Positions 43,631 through 53,539 of a stretch of DNA of 64,000 nt are shown piece after piece. The stretch covers positions 4,774,001 to 4,838,000 of the forward strand of contig OZ245780.1 in the NCBI GenBank assembly GCA_965227905.1, in the 5' to 3' direction. How positions within the stretch are numbered: position 1 is the stretch's first letter; every line of letters starts with the position of its first letter. The notes beneath the pieces were generated by a model, which saw only the letters and a list, made by a program, of their open reading frames with translations, did not search any database and had not been told where the DNA came from. The position numbers were made by a program, and so were the translations under genes. The stretch is from CBDDHT01 sp965227905 (lineage in GTDB: Bacteria > Pseudomonadota > Alphaproteobacteria > Rhizobiales > Methyloligellaceae).

Positions 43631-43869
43631 GACTTTGAGCCGTCCCCTAAGTTTCAGCTTTTTAGGCCAGGACTGAAACCCTGTGCCCCCCACTCGTCTT
43701 TTTAGTCTGTTCTGGGAGTTAGCCCTTGTACTCGAACTTAATAGGACTGTGATGTGCCCCGTGCACTCCCTGAACCAAGCGACGCAAACTTAGCCCGTGG
43801 GTTCGATCCGGTACAAATCACGGTTTTTTACAATCTATTACCGTCCCTGCAATGTTCAGAATGAAGGTG

Positions 43870-43912
43870 GGCTGACACGCCGGCACTGCCGGACGCCGGA
43901 CGTGTGACAGCC
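43870..43912 (-). terminator. Hairpin downstream of ftsZ
   Basis: GGCTG-ACACG at 43870-43879 pairs with CGTGT (901-905) and CAGCC (908-912) around a GA bulge, with a GC-rich inner stem. It lies directly after the ftsZ stop. No long T-run follows, so it is only a probable terminator. Confidence 0.4.
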
Positions 43913-43916
43913 ACCG

Positions 43917-45605
43917 TCAATTCGCTTGCCTTCTGAGGAATGCGGGGATCTCCAACTCATCGTCATCGACAGGCTTGTGACCCGTTGTCGGACGGCGTTG
44001 ATCCGCTCGCGGAGAAGCTTTCCGGAGCTCCTCAGCCTTGGCATTGTCAGAGGCCACATTCGGTTTCGATCGTGGTGGACCGGCCGGTCGCTCAAGCACA
44101 GCTTCAAGATTCGGCTCTTTTTTCTTCAGATCATTGTTTTCGCTATGTTTTTCGGATCGCGCGCCACCGGTAAGCCGCTCAAAAAAACCGATCTTTCGCT
44201 TCTGCGCGGCAAGGCCGACTTCCGGCGATTGACCTGTCTTTGCCTGAATCTCCTTTTGAGCGACCGCAGGCAAATCGCTGACCGATGGCATACGCCGCAC
44301 AGAGCGCTTCACCGATGCCGGTGGCTGAGGAACAAAAGACGAATCCGCCTGTGACGGCTCGGCACTGTTTTCCTCTTCTTTTGCACGGCGAATCGGCACC
44401 TGTGCAGGGCGTTTTTCGATGGTCACTTCATCGCCGCCCATCTGCACTTTCGCGGCCGCAGGTGGGCTTGCCGGTGCCTGCGTCGGTGCAGTTTCTGACA
44501 TTTGGGACGAATCAAGCGTTCCGATTCGTTCCATGAGATTCGGCGCAGGCGCCGCTGCCGGAGCTGGTCTGGGAGCTGCAGAAGGCTTGGCCTGCACTTG
44601 GGCCGGAGCCGTAATCTGAGGCTGCGCATTCGCTGCCGCCAAACCGTCCAGGCCCGCCGCAACGACCGAAACCCGGATCTGTCCATCCAGGGATTCATCG
44701 AACGTGGCGCCAAGGATGATATTGGCTTCCTCTGCCACTTCCTCGCGGATCCGACTGGCCGCCTCATCAACCTCATAGAGCGTCAGATCGCTGCCGCCCG
44801 TAATTGAAATGAGGACGCCCTTAGCGCCGCGCATGGAGACATCGTCCAAAAGCGGATTCGAAATCGCCGCTTCAGCCGCATCCAGCGATCGCTGCTCGCC
44901 CGAAGAAACGCCGGTTCCCATCATCGCCTTGCCCATGCCAGCCATGACGGCTTTCACATCGGCGAAATCAAGATTGATAAGGCCCTCTTTCACCATCAGA
45001 TCGGTAATGCAGGCAACGCCTGAATGCAGAACCTGATCGGCAAGGGCAAACGCGTCGGCAAACGTCGTTTTCTCTGTTGCGACCCGGAAAAGATTCTGGT
45101 TCGGGATGACGATCATCGTGTCGACATACTTCTCCAGCTCGGCAATTCCGGCTTCGGCAATTGCAAGACGGCGCTGACCTTCGAACTGAAACGGCTTGGT
45201 CACCACGCCGACGGTCAGAATGTCTTCTTCCTTTGCCGCTCGGGCAATGACGGGAGCCGCTCCTGTTCCCGTCCCGCCGCCCATGCCGGCCGTGATAAAG
45301 ACCATGTGGGAGGAAATCAGATGTGTCTTCAGATCGGCGATGGCTTCTTCGGCAGCGGCCGCACCAATTTCAGGCTTCGAGCCTGCACCTAGTCCCTCTG
45401 TCATGCGCGAGCCCATCTGGACCCGTCGCTCTGCCCGAGATTGCATCAAGGCCTGGGCATCGGTGTTGGCGACGACGAACTCTACGCCCTCGAGCCCTGA
45501 GTTGATCATGTTGTTTACGGCATTGCCGCCAGCACCGCCTGTTCCGAAAACGGTAATGCGGGGCTTCAATTCGTGTAGGTCTGGGACCTTAAGATTGATG
45601 GTCAT
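43917..45605 (-). CDS. ftsZ: Cell division protein FtsZ
   Basis: 562 residues. The tubulin-like GTPase is in the first 320: FGTGGAGGNAVNNMI, then the signature GMGGGTGTGAAPVIA near 107-121, and the T7 loop LINLDFADVKAVM. A disordered linker of about 220 residues, rich in Ala, Pro and Gln, follows. The C-terminal FtsA/membrane-binding peptide is DDDELEIPAFLRRQAN. The linker is much longer than the roughly 50 residues of E. coli but normal for alphaproteobacteria. FtsZ polymerises at midcell to form the division ring. It follows ftsA after 93 bases. Confidence 0.97.
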   Translation of the reverse strand: MTINLKVPDLHELKPRITVFGTGGAGGNAVNNMINSGLEGVEFVVANTDAQALMQSRAERRVQMGSRMTEGLGAGSKPEIGAAAAEEAIADLKTHLISSHMVFITAGMGGGTGTGAAPVIARAAKEEDILTVGVVTKPFQFEGQRRLAIAEAGIAELEKYVDTMIVIPNQNLFRVATEKTTFADAFALADQVLHSGVACITDLMVKEGLINLDFADVKAVMAGMGKAMMGTGVSSGEQRSLDAAEAAISNPLLDDVSMRGAKGVLISITGGSDLTLYEVDEAASRIREEVAEEANIILGATFDESLDGQIRVSVVAAGLDGLAAANAQPQITAPAQVQAKPSAAPRPAPAAAPAPNLMERIGTLDSSQMSETAPTQAPASPPAAAKVQMGGDEVTIEKRPAQVPIRRAKEEENSAEPSQADSSFVPQPPASVKRSVRRMPSVSDLPAVAQKEIQAKTGQSPEVGLAAQKRKIGFFERLTGGARSEKHSENNDLKKKEPNLEAVLERPAGPPRSKPNVASDNAKAEELRKASPRADQRRPTTGHKPVDDDELEIPAFLRRQAN

Positions 45606-45698
45606 GATTGCACCGGTTGCTCGTGTTGCGCAGTGTTTCTGTTTCTTACTCTCCCATCTCGCCTCCCCCGTTCGGCGCGATGGGCTACGCTTAGTCCG

Positions 45699-46979
45699 TC
45701 AAAAACTCTCTCTGATCCATTGGCCGACGCGCGCCAGATAGCCCGTGCCCGTGCCAAGAACGCGGCGCGGGGCCAAGGGGCCAAACTCAACGGCAACGCT
45801 GTCCGACCGCATCAACAGACCGACAGACGCTGCATGCGCCGGCCCGATATGGTCAGGTAAACCCGCTGTCCGATCGGGCATTCCGAGCCGCACACGTTTT
45901 CGAAGTACACGCTCGGCAAGTTCCGGAAGTCCCGTGAGCATGCTTGCTCCACCCGTCAGGACAACGCGGTTCAGCCCGTCTCCATTGCAACTCGCCAGTC
46001 TTTCCGCGACCATTTCAAACAGCTCTTCGATACGCGGGCGGACGATCTCGGCAATATCAGCCTTCGACACCTGGCGCCCGCGAAAAGCCTGATCGTCGCC
46101 AACTGCCGGCAACGTAATGATCTCACGCTCATCGGAAGGCGTTGCAAAAGCGCTTCCATAGAGGGTCTTGATCCGCTCCGCCTGTTCGAGCGAGACCGAC
46201 AAGCTTCTTGCCAGGTCCACCGTCACATGATGGCCGCCGATCGCGAGTGCATCGGCAAACACAAAACTCCCATCGGCAAAGATGGACACAGTTGTTGTTC
46301 CGGCGCCAAGATCGATACAGACCACGCCAATTTCTGCCTCATCCTTTGCAATGATCGAATGACCCGATGCAAAGGACGCCGCTGCCAGACCGGCCACACC
46401 GAGATGACAGCGCTCGACACAAAGAACCAAATTCTTGAGCGGTCGTTCATCGGCGGCGACACAATGAATGTCGACACTCAACCGATTGGCGATCATACCG
46501 CGCGGATCGCTCACACCCTCGCTTTCATCGAGCCGGTAGCCCGTCGCGACCGTATGGAGGACGAAGCGGTCATTGCCGCTGGCATAGTTCTGACCTGCGG
46601 CCAAAACACGCCCAATATCAGTATTTTGAACTGATTCTCCCGATATTGCGACGCTCGCCGACAAATTGTCGCTTTTCACCCGGCCGCATGTGACCGTCAG
46701 GAAAACATCCTCGACTATCACCCCGGCCATTCGTTCGGCCTGGTCAACGGCAGCGCGAATGGATCGCTCCGCAGCGTCCATGTCGACGATCATTCCGCTT
46801 TTCACGCCCTGGGAGCGCTGCAAACCAAATCCGATGACGCTGTATGTCGGTTCCTCGCCGGAGCGATAATGCGCCTTTGCGATCAGGCAGCAAACCTTGC
46901 TCGTGCCAACGTCAAGAACGGTGACGAGGCGCGGGCGCCGGGCGCTATATGAGACTTGTCCCACCATCGCCTTGCTCAC
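45699..46979 (-). CDS. ftsA: Cell division protein FtsA
   Basis: 426 residues, an actin-like ATPase. Visible are phosphate 1 (VTVLDVGTSKVCCLIAK), the SHS2-containing 1C domain, phosphate 2 (VCIDLGAGTTTVSIFADGSF) and the adenosine motif (RVVLTGGASMLTGLPELAER). The C-terminal amphipathic membrane helix is VGQWIRESF. FtsA tethers FtsZ to the inner membrane. The GTG start overlaps the ftsQ stop by 4 bases. Confidence 0.95.
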   Translation of the reverse strand: MSKAMVGQVSYSARRPRLVTVLDVGTSKVCCLIAKAHYRSGEEPTYSVIGFGLQRSQGVKSGMIVDMDAAERSIRAAVDQAERMAGVIVEDVFLTVTCGRVKSDNLSASVAISGESVQNTDIGRVLAAGQNYASGNDRFVLHTVATGYRLDESEGVSDPRGMIANRLSVDIHCVAADERPLKNLVLCVERCHLGVAGLAAASFASGHSIIAKDEAEIGVVCIDLGAGTTTVSIFADGSFVFADALAIGGHHVTVDLARSLSVSLEQAERIKTLYGSAFATPSDEREIITLPAVGDDQAFRGRQVSKADIAEIVRPRIEELFEMVAERLASCNGDGLNRVVLTGGASMLTGLPELAERVLRKRVRLGMPDRTAGLPDHIGPAHAASVGLLMRSDSVAVEFGPLAPRRVLGTGTGYLARVGQWIRESF

Positions 46980-47956
46980 GTATCCCTTCCGGTCAGCTCG
47001 GACGGTGCCGTCATGGTCGCATTCCGATGCGCTGCGGCCTCTTCGTTCAGACGCACGGTCACGCGATCACCGAGCCGCATATCGACGGCACGTAGCGCCC
47101 GTGAGAGGAGTCCTTGTGTCCTGTCAGCTTCGCTTACCCAATCCAGGGCATCAGCGACCCGCTCTTCGGGCAGCAGGATTTCAATTCCGTCTTGCAGCTT
47201 AAGTGTCCAGCGGCGATCGGCGACACGGATCGCGGCCAGCAGCCTTTGTCTTAGCGTGTGATGGCGGCCCAGCAGATTGACAAGCGTGTTGTAGCCAGCA
47301 GCGGCTCCCTCCCCGACAATCAGCGGGAGCGCGGCATCGCGGCTCATATCCGCATCGCCGATCATGGAACCGTCGCGGTCGATCAGATAGGTTTTTCCAT
47401 TGAGCTGCCAACGCGCATAGGGGCGCCGCTCGGCGATAATCACGTGCAAGGTCGACGGCAGCAGGCGCATGACTTCGGCTTCGCGGATCCAAGGGAGTTC
47501 CTCGATACGCTTCTGGGCCGACGCCGTATTGAACGAGAGGATCGAGTCTCCCCCACCGACGCCCAGAGCTTTTACGAGATCCTTGTCCTTCGTCCGGTTC
47601 TGGCCTTCGATGGTAACGCGGTTGATCGTAAATCCGGCCTGGGTAGCGGCACTTGTGCCATGCTCGCTCACATAGGCGATCACATGATCCGCATGTCCGC
47701 CAAGAACGATCCCATAGAGGATCGCACCGCCGATGAAGATCTGCGTCAGAAGGCTCCACGGATTGAGGCGGTGACGCCGGGTTGTCAGGCGCAGACGATG
47801 GGACGCGCGCCGGCCGACACTGACCAGCAACGGTTCACGCACAGCAACGGCGCGGCCCGTCAGGGAATGATCCTCGTAACCGAGGGAGGCATCCACCCAT
47901 ACGTCTTCCGGTCGTTCGCTGTTCGGTCCGTCAAGTGCGTCCGTTAACGGTCGCAA
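46976..47956 (-). CDS. ftsQ: Cell division protein FtsQ
   Basis: 326 residues. A cytoplasmic N-terminus, basic near the membrane (HRLRLTTRRHRL), precedes one membrane helix at about 72-90 (LLTQIFIGGAILYGIVLGG). A POTRA domain follows (FTINRVTIEGQNRTKDKDLV), then the FtsQ beta domain (ARWQLNGKTYLIDRDGSMIG). It starts at TTG, with GGAGGA 6 bases upstream, and the start lies 13 bases inside ddl. FtsQ links early and late divisome proteins in the periplasm. The rare TTG start may hold down its level. Confidence 0.93.
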   Translation of the reverse strand: MRPLTDALDGPNSERPEDVWVDASLGYEDHSLTGRAVAVREPLLVSVGRRASHRLRLTTRRHRLNPWSLLTQIFIGGAILYGIVLGGHADHVIAYVSEHGTSAATQAGFTINRVTIEGQNRTKDKDLVKALGVGGGDSILSFNTASAQKRIEELPWIREAEVMRLLPSTLHVIIAERRPYARWQLNGKTYLIDRDGSMIGDADMSRDAALPLIVGEGAAAGYNTLVNLLGRHHTLRQRLLAAIRVADRRWTLKLQDGIEILLPEERVADALDWVSEADRTQGLLSRALRAVDMRLGDRVTVRLNEEAAAHRNATMTAPSELTGRDT

Positions 47957-48879
47957 GATGCGTCCTCCACAATCCAGCGCAAAAATTCACCAAAGGTCCG
48001 GCCGCTGTGCACCGCAAGTTCGGGGACCAACGAGGTCTCCGTCATGCCGGGCTGCGTGTTTACCTCCAAGCAGACCAGCTCTCCCGTCCCACCTTCCCGG
48101 TCGTCGAATCGGAAGTCGGCACGGCTGACCCCCCGACATCCCAAAGCCTGGTGAGCCGATACTGTTAGAGTCTGGATCATTTGGTAAACATTTGGTGAAA
48201 TTTGCGCCGGGAGGACGTGTTTTGATCCACCTGGGGCGTATTTTGCCTCGTAATCGTAAAAAGTGAGGCTCTCATCGGGCACGATCTCGGTCACGCCAAG
48301 GGCTTCCTCGCCCATAACGGCACATGTGAGTTCGCGCCCGTGAATGAATCGCTCGAGCATAATTTCCTCGCCGAGCGACCAATCCGATGCGGTCAATTCC
48401 TGCGGAGGGTGAGCATGATCCTCCCGTACGATGTAGACGCCGACGCTCGACCCTTCTGCCACCGGTTTGATGACATAAGGCCGCTCCAATTGATGCGATT
48501 CGGCCGCCTTGAAACGTGAAATGACTTTGCTCTCGGCGATGGGAACACCGGCATCGGCGAATGCCAGCTTCGCACGTTCCTTATGCATGGCCAAAGCGGA
48601 TGCCAGCACACCGGAATGCGTATACGGAATCTGCATGAGCTCGAGAATGCCTTGGACGCAGCCATCCTCGCCCCAGCGTCCGTGAAGGGCATTGAAACAG
48701 ACATCCGGCGCAACAGATTTGAGCTGATCCGCAAGGTCGTGTCCGACGTCGATCTGCGTGACGCGGTAGCCTTCATTCTCAAGCTCGGCTGCGCAGGCTT
48801 TTCCGGAGTTGAGAGAGACTTCACGTTCAGCAGACAGCCCACCCATCAGCATGGCGACATGCTCGTATTTGCGGCTCAT
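47944..48879 (-). CDS. ddl: D-alanine-D-alanine ligase
   Basis: 311 residues. The N-terminal domain has MGGLSAEREVSLNSGKA (substrate loop with the Glu of the first D-Ala site). The ATP-grasp part has VIKPVAEGSSVGVYIV and DFRFDDREG...LEVNTQPGMTETSLVPELA (metal Glu and Asn). It makes the D-Ala-D-Ala dipeptide that MurF attaches. Placement between murB and ftsQ is the canonical dcw position. Its 3' end overlaps ftsQ by 13 bases. Confidence 0.95.
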   Translation of the reverse strand: MSRKYEHVAMLMGGLSAEREVSLNSGKACAAELENEGYRVTQIDVGHDLADQLKSVAPDVCFNALHGRWGEDGCVQGILELMQIPYTHSGVLASALAMHKERAKLAFADAGVPIAESKVISRFKAAESHQLERPYVIKPVAEGSSVGVYIVREDHAHPPQELTASDWSLGEEIMLERFIHGRELTCAVMGEEALGVTEIVPDESLTFYDYEAKYAPGGSKHVLPAQISPNVYQMIQTLTVSAHQALGCRGVSRADFRFDDREGGTGELVCLEVNTQPGMTETSLVPELAVHSGRTFGEFLRWIVEDASCDR

Positions 48880-48902
48880 GGTTCTTGCCCTTCCCTTGCC
48901 GG

Positions 48903-49823
48903 TCAGGCCGTTCGGCCCAGCCGTCGTATTTCCCAGTTGAGCTCGACCCCACTCGTCGCCTTGACACGTGCTCTGACTTCTTCGCCCAGCCGCTCGAGAT
49001 CGGCACCGGTCGCACCGCCCTCGTTGATCAGAAAATTGCAGTGTTTTTCAGATACCTGGGCACCGCCCACCCTGAGACCACGGCACCCCGCCGCATCGAT
49101 CAGTTTCCATGCGCTGTGACCGGGCGGGTTTTTGAATGTGCTGCCACCGGTTCGGCTCTTGATAGGTTGAGCCGCCTCGCGATAGTCGGCGATTGCTTCC
49201 ATCTCAGCCACGATCTTCGTCCGCTCTCCAGCTTCGCCCTGAAAGAGCGCTTCGGTGAAGATGAAGTCTTCCGGCACACTGCAATGACGGTAGGAGAATC
49301 CCATGTCAGCATTCGACAATTCGTGGATTTTACCTGACGGATCCACCGCACGCGCGGAATGGAGAACGTCTTTGGTTTCAGTACCATGCGCACCGCCGTT
49401 CATCCGCAATGCCCCCCCGACTGAACCCGGTATGCCGCGATAGAAGGCAAGGCCGGCTATATCAGCATCAGCCGCCGCACGCGAGACCTTCACATCAGGA
49501 ACGGCAGCACCGGCACGCAACCGATTGCCATCCTCGACAACCACTTCTCCAAACCCTCTTCCGAGACGAATTACGACGCCCTCGATACCACCATCGCGAA
49601 CGAGAAGATTGGACCCGAGACCAATGATTGTCGTGCTCAGCTCAGACGGACAGTGGCGCAGGAAATAGGACAGATCTTCGGTATCGGCCGGTGTGAAAAG
49701 GATTTGAGCTGGACCGCCAACACGAAACCAGGTGATTTCCGACAAGAGCGCATTGGCCTTCAATCGGCCACGCAGATCGGGGAGAGCCTGAACCAGCTCA
49801 TCAGACAGATCTGGAAAGGTCAC
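48903..49823 (-). CDS. murB: UDP-N-acetylenolpyruvoylglucosamine reductase MurB
   Basis: 306 residues, FAD enzyme. Key elements are GLGSNLLVRDGGIEGVVIRL (FAD site), YRGIPGSVGGALRMNGGAHG, YRHCSVPEDFIFTEALFQG (type I pattern) and GSTFKNPPGHSAWKLIDAAG, with the catalytic Ser region. It reduces the enolpyruvyl group to lactyl with NADPH, giving UDP-MurNAc. The GTG start overlaps the murC stop by 4 bases. Confidence 0.95.
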   Translation of the reverse strand: MTFPDLSDELVQALPDLRGRLKANALLSEITWFRVGGPAQILFTPADTEDLSYFLRHCPSELSTTIIGLGSNLLVRDGGIEGVVIRLGRGFGEVVVEDGNRLRAGAAVPDVKVSRAAADADIAGLAFYRGIPGSVGGALRMNGGAHGTETKDVLHSARAVDPSGKIHELSNADMGFSYRHCSVPEDFIFTEALFQGEAGERTKIVAEMEAIADYREAAQPIKSRTGGSTFKNPPGHSAWKLIDAAGCRGLRVGGAQVSEKHCNFLINEGGATGADLERLGEEVRARVKATSGVELNWEIRRLGRTA

Positions 49824-51253
49824 GCCAGTGCCCTCGATGGCTCCTGGCTGCCAAGCCTGGCGGGCAGCTCACGAGTCCATTCCGTGATCGTACCGGCGCC
49901 CAGACCGATGACCAGGTCGCCCGGTCGCGCAATTGCCGCGATCTGTGTGACCAACGTGTCAAGGTCTTCCGTAGCGAGAACATGCTCCTGACCCTGCCGC
50001 TTCAGACCGTCCATCAACGCATCGCGATCGGCCCCCTCGATCGGGCTCTCTCCGGCCGTGTAAACCGGTGTCACGACCACAGTATCCGCATCGGAGAAGC
50101 AGGTGCAGAAGTCACCGAAGAGATTCTTGAGTCGGGTGTAACGATGAGGCTCGACAATTGCGATGACCGAGCCCTCAGTCGACGACCTTGCCGCTTTCAG
50201 AACAGCTGAGATTTCAACAGGATGATGCGCATAGTCGTCGTAAATTGCGACACCGTTCCACTCACCCCTCGGGGTAAAGCGACGTTGGACGCCACCGAAC
50301 GCGCCAAGACTGCAGCGGATATGCTCATCGCTAATTCCGACCTCGGCACCGACGCCAATCGCGGCCAGCGCATTCAGAGCATTGTATTGGCCAGGGACCG
50401 GGAGACGCAGTCCTTCAAGGACACGTTCGCCTCCGGGTACTTTCGCATTCAGTTCGGCATCGAAGATAACGCCGCCCCCATCGGCTCGCACATTGGCGAG
50501 ACGAATATCCGCATCATCCGCGGCTCCGTAGGTCAGCACCCGACGGCATGTCTGCTCTCTTCGAATACCAGCCACCATTTCACGGACAATCGGATGATCC
50601 ACACCCGCCACGATCAAACCGTAAAAAGGGATGCCTTCGAAGAATTTGCGGAAGGCACGGTGCAAGGCCTCGATTGTTTGCCAGTAGTCCATATGTTCGG
50701 GATCGATATTCGTGACGACACCGATCCGCGTCGGCAGTTTCGTGAATGTGCCGTCGGACTCGTCGGCCTCCACAATCAGCCATTCGCCACGTCCAATGCG
50801 GGCATTCGAGCCGATGGAGTTGATAATGCCACCACTCAGGACCGTCGGATCGAGTTCGGCATGCATCAGAAGCTCTGAAACCAGGGAGGTCGTCGTCGTC
50901 TTGCCGTGTGTTCCTGTAACGGCGACCGTCGCGCACTCGCGCATCAGTTCAGCGAGCATCTCTGCGCGGCTGATAATCGGGATGCTCGCAGATCGCGCTG
51001 CTTCAAGCTCGGGATTGTCGGCTTTCACAGCCGTCGATGCGACGACGAACTTGGCTTCCCCGATATTCTCAGCCTTGTGCCCGATCGCACAGGCAATTCC
51101 CTTGGCGCGAAGCCGCTCGATATTCGCACCCATTTTCAGATCGCTGCCCTGAATCGCATAACCGCGATCGTGCAGAACCTCGGCGATGGCACTCATGCCG
51201 ATACCGCCGATGCCGACAATATGAAAAGGACCCAAGCCGTCCGGCATACGCAT
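49820..51253 (-). CDS. murC: UDP-N-acetylmuramate-L-alanine ligase MurC
   Basis: 477 residues. The N-terminal UDP-binding loop is FHIVGIGGIGMSAIAEVLHD. The ATP site TGTHGKTTTTSLVSELL is near 105-121. The Mur ligase middle domain has VEADESDGTFTKL, and the C-terminal domain has IYDDYAHHPVEISAVLKAAR. It adds L-Ala to UDP-MurNAc. The ATG at 51253 is chosen for its GAGGAG site; a GTG further upstream (51292) overlaps murG. Confidence 0.95.
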   Translation of the reverse strand: MRMPDGLGPFHIVGIGGIGMSAIAEVLHDRGYAIQGSDLKMGANIERLRAKGIACAIGHKAENIGEAKFVVASTAVKADNPELEAARSASIPIISRAEMLAELMRECATVAVTGTHGKTTTTSLVSELLMHAELDPTVLSGGIINSIGSNARIGRGEWLIVEADESDGTFTKLPTRIGVVTNIDPEHMDYWQTIEALHRAFRKFFEGIPFYGLIVAGVDHPIVREMVAGIRREQTCRRVLTYGAADDADIRLANVRADGGGVIFDAELNAKVPGGERVLEGLRLPVPGQYNALNALAAIGVGAEVGISDEHIRCSLGAFGGVQRRFTPRGEWNGVAIYDDYAHHPVEISAVLKAARSSTEGSVIAIVEPHRYTRLKNLFGDFCTCFSDADTVVVTPVYTAGESPIEGADRDALMDGLKRQGQEHVLATEDLDTLVTQIAAIARPGDLVIGLGAGTITEWTRELPARLGSQEPSRALA

Positions 51254-51266
51254 TGCCGTTAACTCC

Positions 51267-52376
51267 TCAAAGCCGACCGCCGCGGTCCGCAAGCTCTTCG
51301 ATCAAATCGGCCAGCCGCACAACCGCGTCCGGCCTTCCCATCCCACGCGCGGCCTCTGCCGCCCGCTCCAGTTTCTCAGGTTGATTGCACAGGCTTTCGA
51401 TCTCTGCCGCAAGCCTTTCGGGCGACAGTTCCGATTGCGCCATGCACCATGCGGCACCATTGGATTCTGCCCGTGTTGCATTCTCCAGTTGATCATTGTC
51501 AAGAGCGTGAGGAAGCGGCACCAGGATTGCCGGACGCCCCATGATCGCCAATTCCGCAACCGTCGATGCGCCGGACCGGGCTACAACCAGATGAGACCCG
51601 GCCATGCGCTCAGGCAGATTTTGAAAGAAGGTCGCGACTTCGGCTTCGATGCCGGCTTCGCGATACGCCGCTTCAACTCTTTCCAGATCTTCTTCACGCG
51701 CTTGCTGCACGACTTTGAGCCGCATTCGGAGGGCTTCCGGCAACTGGCTCAGTGCCGGTGGCATCGCATCGGAGAAGAACCGCGCGCCCTGACTGCCACC
51801 GAAAACCAGCAGAGCGATGGGGCCGTCGACAGACGGCTTGCGAAAGGGCCGCGCACTCCAGTCGATAACCGCATTGCGGACAGGCGTGCCGGTCAATTGC
51901 GTGCGCTTCGCAGCACCGGAAGAGACACCTTTGGTCGGCTCGAATGTCAGGGCGATTTTCGATGCAAACCGCGCCAGAAGCCGGTTGGCGCGGCCCATAA
52001 CTGCGTTCTGCTCCTGCAAGAGGACCGGGACCCGCTTCAGACGCGCGGCAACGATCGGCGGGATTGTGGGATATCCACCGAAACCCGCCAGGACCGCCGG
52101 CTTGATATCGGAAAAGACACGAAGCGATGCCAGGACACCACGCGATAGCGTCCAGGCCGTCGATGCCACGCCGCCGATAGAACGCTTGCGAAGAGTCGCA
52201 GCCGGAACCTGATGGATTTCGCGCGCCGGAAACCCGGTACCGTAGCGATCGCCACGCTGATCGGTGATAAGGTCGACGGTATGACCACGGCGGATGAGCT
52301 CTTCGGCAACGGCAAAGGCCGGAAAGAGATGGCCGCCGGTCCCACCTGCCGCCAGAAGAATGGTCTTGTTGCCCAT
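51267..52376 (-). CDS. murG: UDP-GlcNAc:undecaprenyl-PP-MurNAc-pentapeptide transferase MurG
   Basis: 369 residues, GT-B fold. The first G-loop AAGGTGGHLFPAFAVAEEL is at about 8-26, the second VLLQEQNAVMGRANRLL, and the third LLVFGGSQGARFFSD. The C-terminal donor site is VVARSGASTVAELAIMGRPA with VPLPHALDNDQLENA. It makes lipid II from lipid I on the inner face of the membrane. The ATG at 52376 has GAAGG upstream; the much longer frame to 52808 is an overlap with ftsW. It is 2 bases from the ftsW stop. Confidence 0.95.
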   Translation of the reverse strand: MGNKTILLAAGGTGGHLFPAFAVAEELIRRGHTVDLITDQRGDRYGTGFPAREIHQVPAATLRKRSIGGVASTAWTLSRGVLASLRVFSDIKPAVLAGFGGYPTIPPIVAARLKRVPVLLQEQNAVMGRANRLLARFASKIALTFEPTKGVSSGAAKRTQLTGTPVRNAVIDWSARPFRKPSVDGPIALLVFGGSQGARFFSDAMPPALSQLPEALRMRLKVVQQAREEDLERVEAAYREAGIEAEVATFFQNLPERMAGSHLVVARSGASTVAELAIMGRPAILVPLPHALDNDQLENATRAESNGAAWCMAQSELSPERLAAEIESLCNQPEKLERAAEAARGMGRPDAVVRLADLIEELADRGGRL

Positions 52377-52378
52377 TG

Positions 52379-53539
52379 CTATAAGCCTTCGCGCGCCGGT
52401 GTCGCTGTCGGCGCCGGCGATCCGACCCTGACAGCCCTTGGCCTGCGACGGGCAAGGCCGAGTGCAAGGCCCATTGTGATTGCCATCGACATTAGCGAAG
52501 ACCCGCCATAGGAAATGAACGGCAGCGTCATCCCTTTGGCCGGAAGCAGTCCAACGGTTACTGCCATATTGATTAACGCCTGAAGGCCGAAAAGTGCCGT
52601 AAGCCCGGCGAGGGCAAGCCGGACAAACCCGTCCGGTTCGGCGCGCGAATGGGCCAGGCCGCGCAAGACGATAAAGCCATAAAGCCCGAGAAGCAGCAGG
52701 CAGGCGATCAGACCATATTCCTCGGCAGCGACCGCAAACACAAAGTCCGTGTGGGCGTCGGGCAGGACCTGTTTGACCGTTCCCTCTCCCGGACCACGGC
52801 CGAACCAACCGCCATTAATGAACGATTGGACAGCACGTTCGGTTTGATAGGTATTGCCCGATGCCGGATCGAAAAAGCTGTCGATGCGCCTCGCCACATG
52901 CGGCACCGTGAAATAGGCCGCGACCATACCTCCGGTTCCGGCAACGCCGATAGCGCCGATCCAGACAAGCGACAGACCTGCAACGAAAAGCATACTGCCC
53001 CAGACGACCGTAACGAGGAGCAGTTGACCGAAATCGGGCTGTAGAACGAGCAAGCCGACAAAGAGGCCATAGGTCCCGACCGCAAGCGGCAGACTTGGCA
53101 CGTCGTCGCGTTTTTGACTTTCCGAGAACAGCCAGGCGCTAATGACGACGAATGCCGGTTTCACGAGTTCGGATGGCTGCAAGGCAATCGGCCCCAGACT
53201 CAACCATCGGACGGCACCCTTGATCTCGCTCCCCAGCAACAGAGTCACGATCATGAGCGAGATGCCCGCCAGATACAGCGCAAGACAGAATCGTCTGGCC
53301 TGCCGCGGTCCCAAGAGCGAGATGCCGATGAGAAGGGCAATGGCGGGCGCTGCAAAAACCAGATGCCGCTTGAAGAAATGAAAAGGATCGAGCGAGAGCT
53401 TGACCGCCACCGGGGGGCTCGCAGCCAATGAAAGAACGACACCGCCTGCTATCAGCAGGATCAATCCGCCAAGCATGAGCCTGTCGACGGTGAACCACCA
53501 GTCGCTCATCAGGCTGCGATCGGACCGGTTGAATCTCAT
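52379..53539 (-). CDS. ftsW: Lipid II glycosyltransferase FtsW (SEDS)
   Basis: 386 residues with about ten membrane helices. SEDS features include GAVRWLSLGPIALQPSELVK, DAHTDFVFAVAAEEYGLIA (catalytic Asp loop) and PFISYGGSSLMSMAITMGL. FtsW polymerises septal glycan together with FtsI. The start overlaps the murD stop (ATGA). Its position between murD and murG is standard and separates it from RodA. Confidence 0.95.
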   Translation of the reverse strand: MRFNRSDRSLMSDWWFTVDRLMLGGLILLIAGGVVLSLAASPPVAVKLSLDPFHFFKRHLVFAAPAIALLIGISLLGPRQARRFCLALYLAGISLMIVTLLLGSEIKGAVRWLSLGPIALQPSELVKPAFVVISAWLFSESQKRDDVPSLPLAVGTYGLFVGLLVLQPDFGQLLLVTVVWGSMLFVAGLSLVWIGAIGVAGTGGMVAAYFTVPHVARRIDSFFDPASGNTYQTERAVQSFINGGWFGRGPGEGTVKQVLPDAHTDFVFAVAAEEYGLIACLLLLGLYGFIVLRGLAHSRAEPDGFVRLALAGLTALFGLQALINMAVTVGLLPAKGMTLPFISYGGSSLMSMAITMGLALGLARRRPRAVRVGSPAPTATPAREGL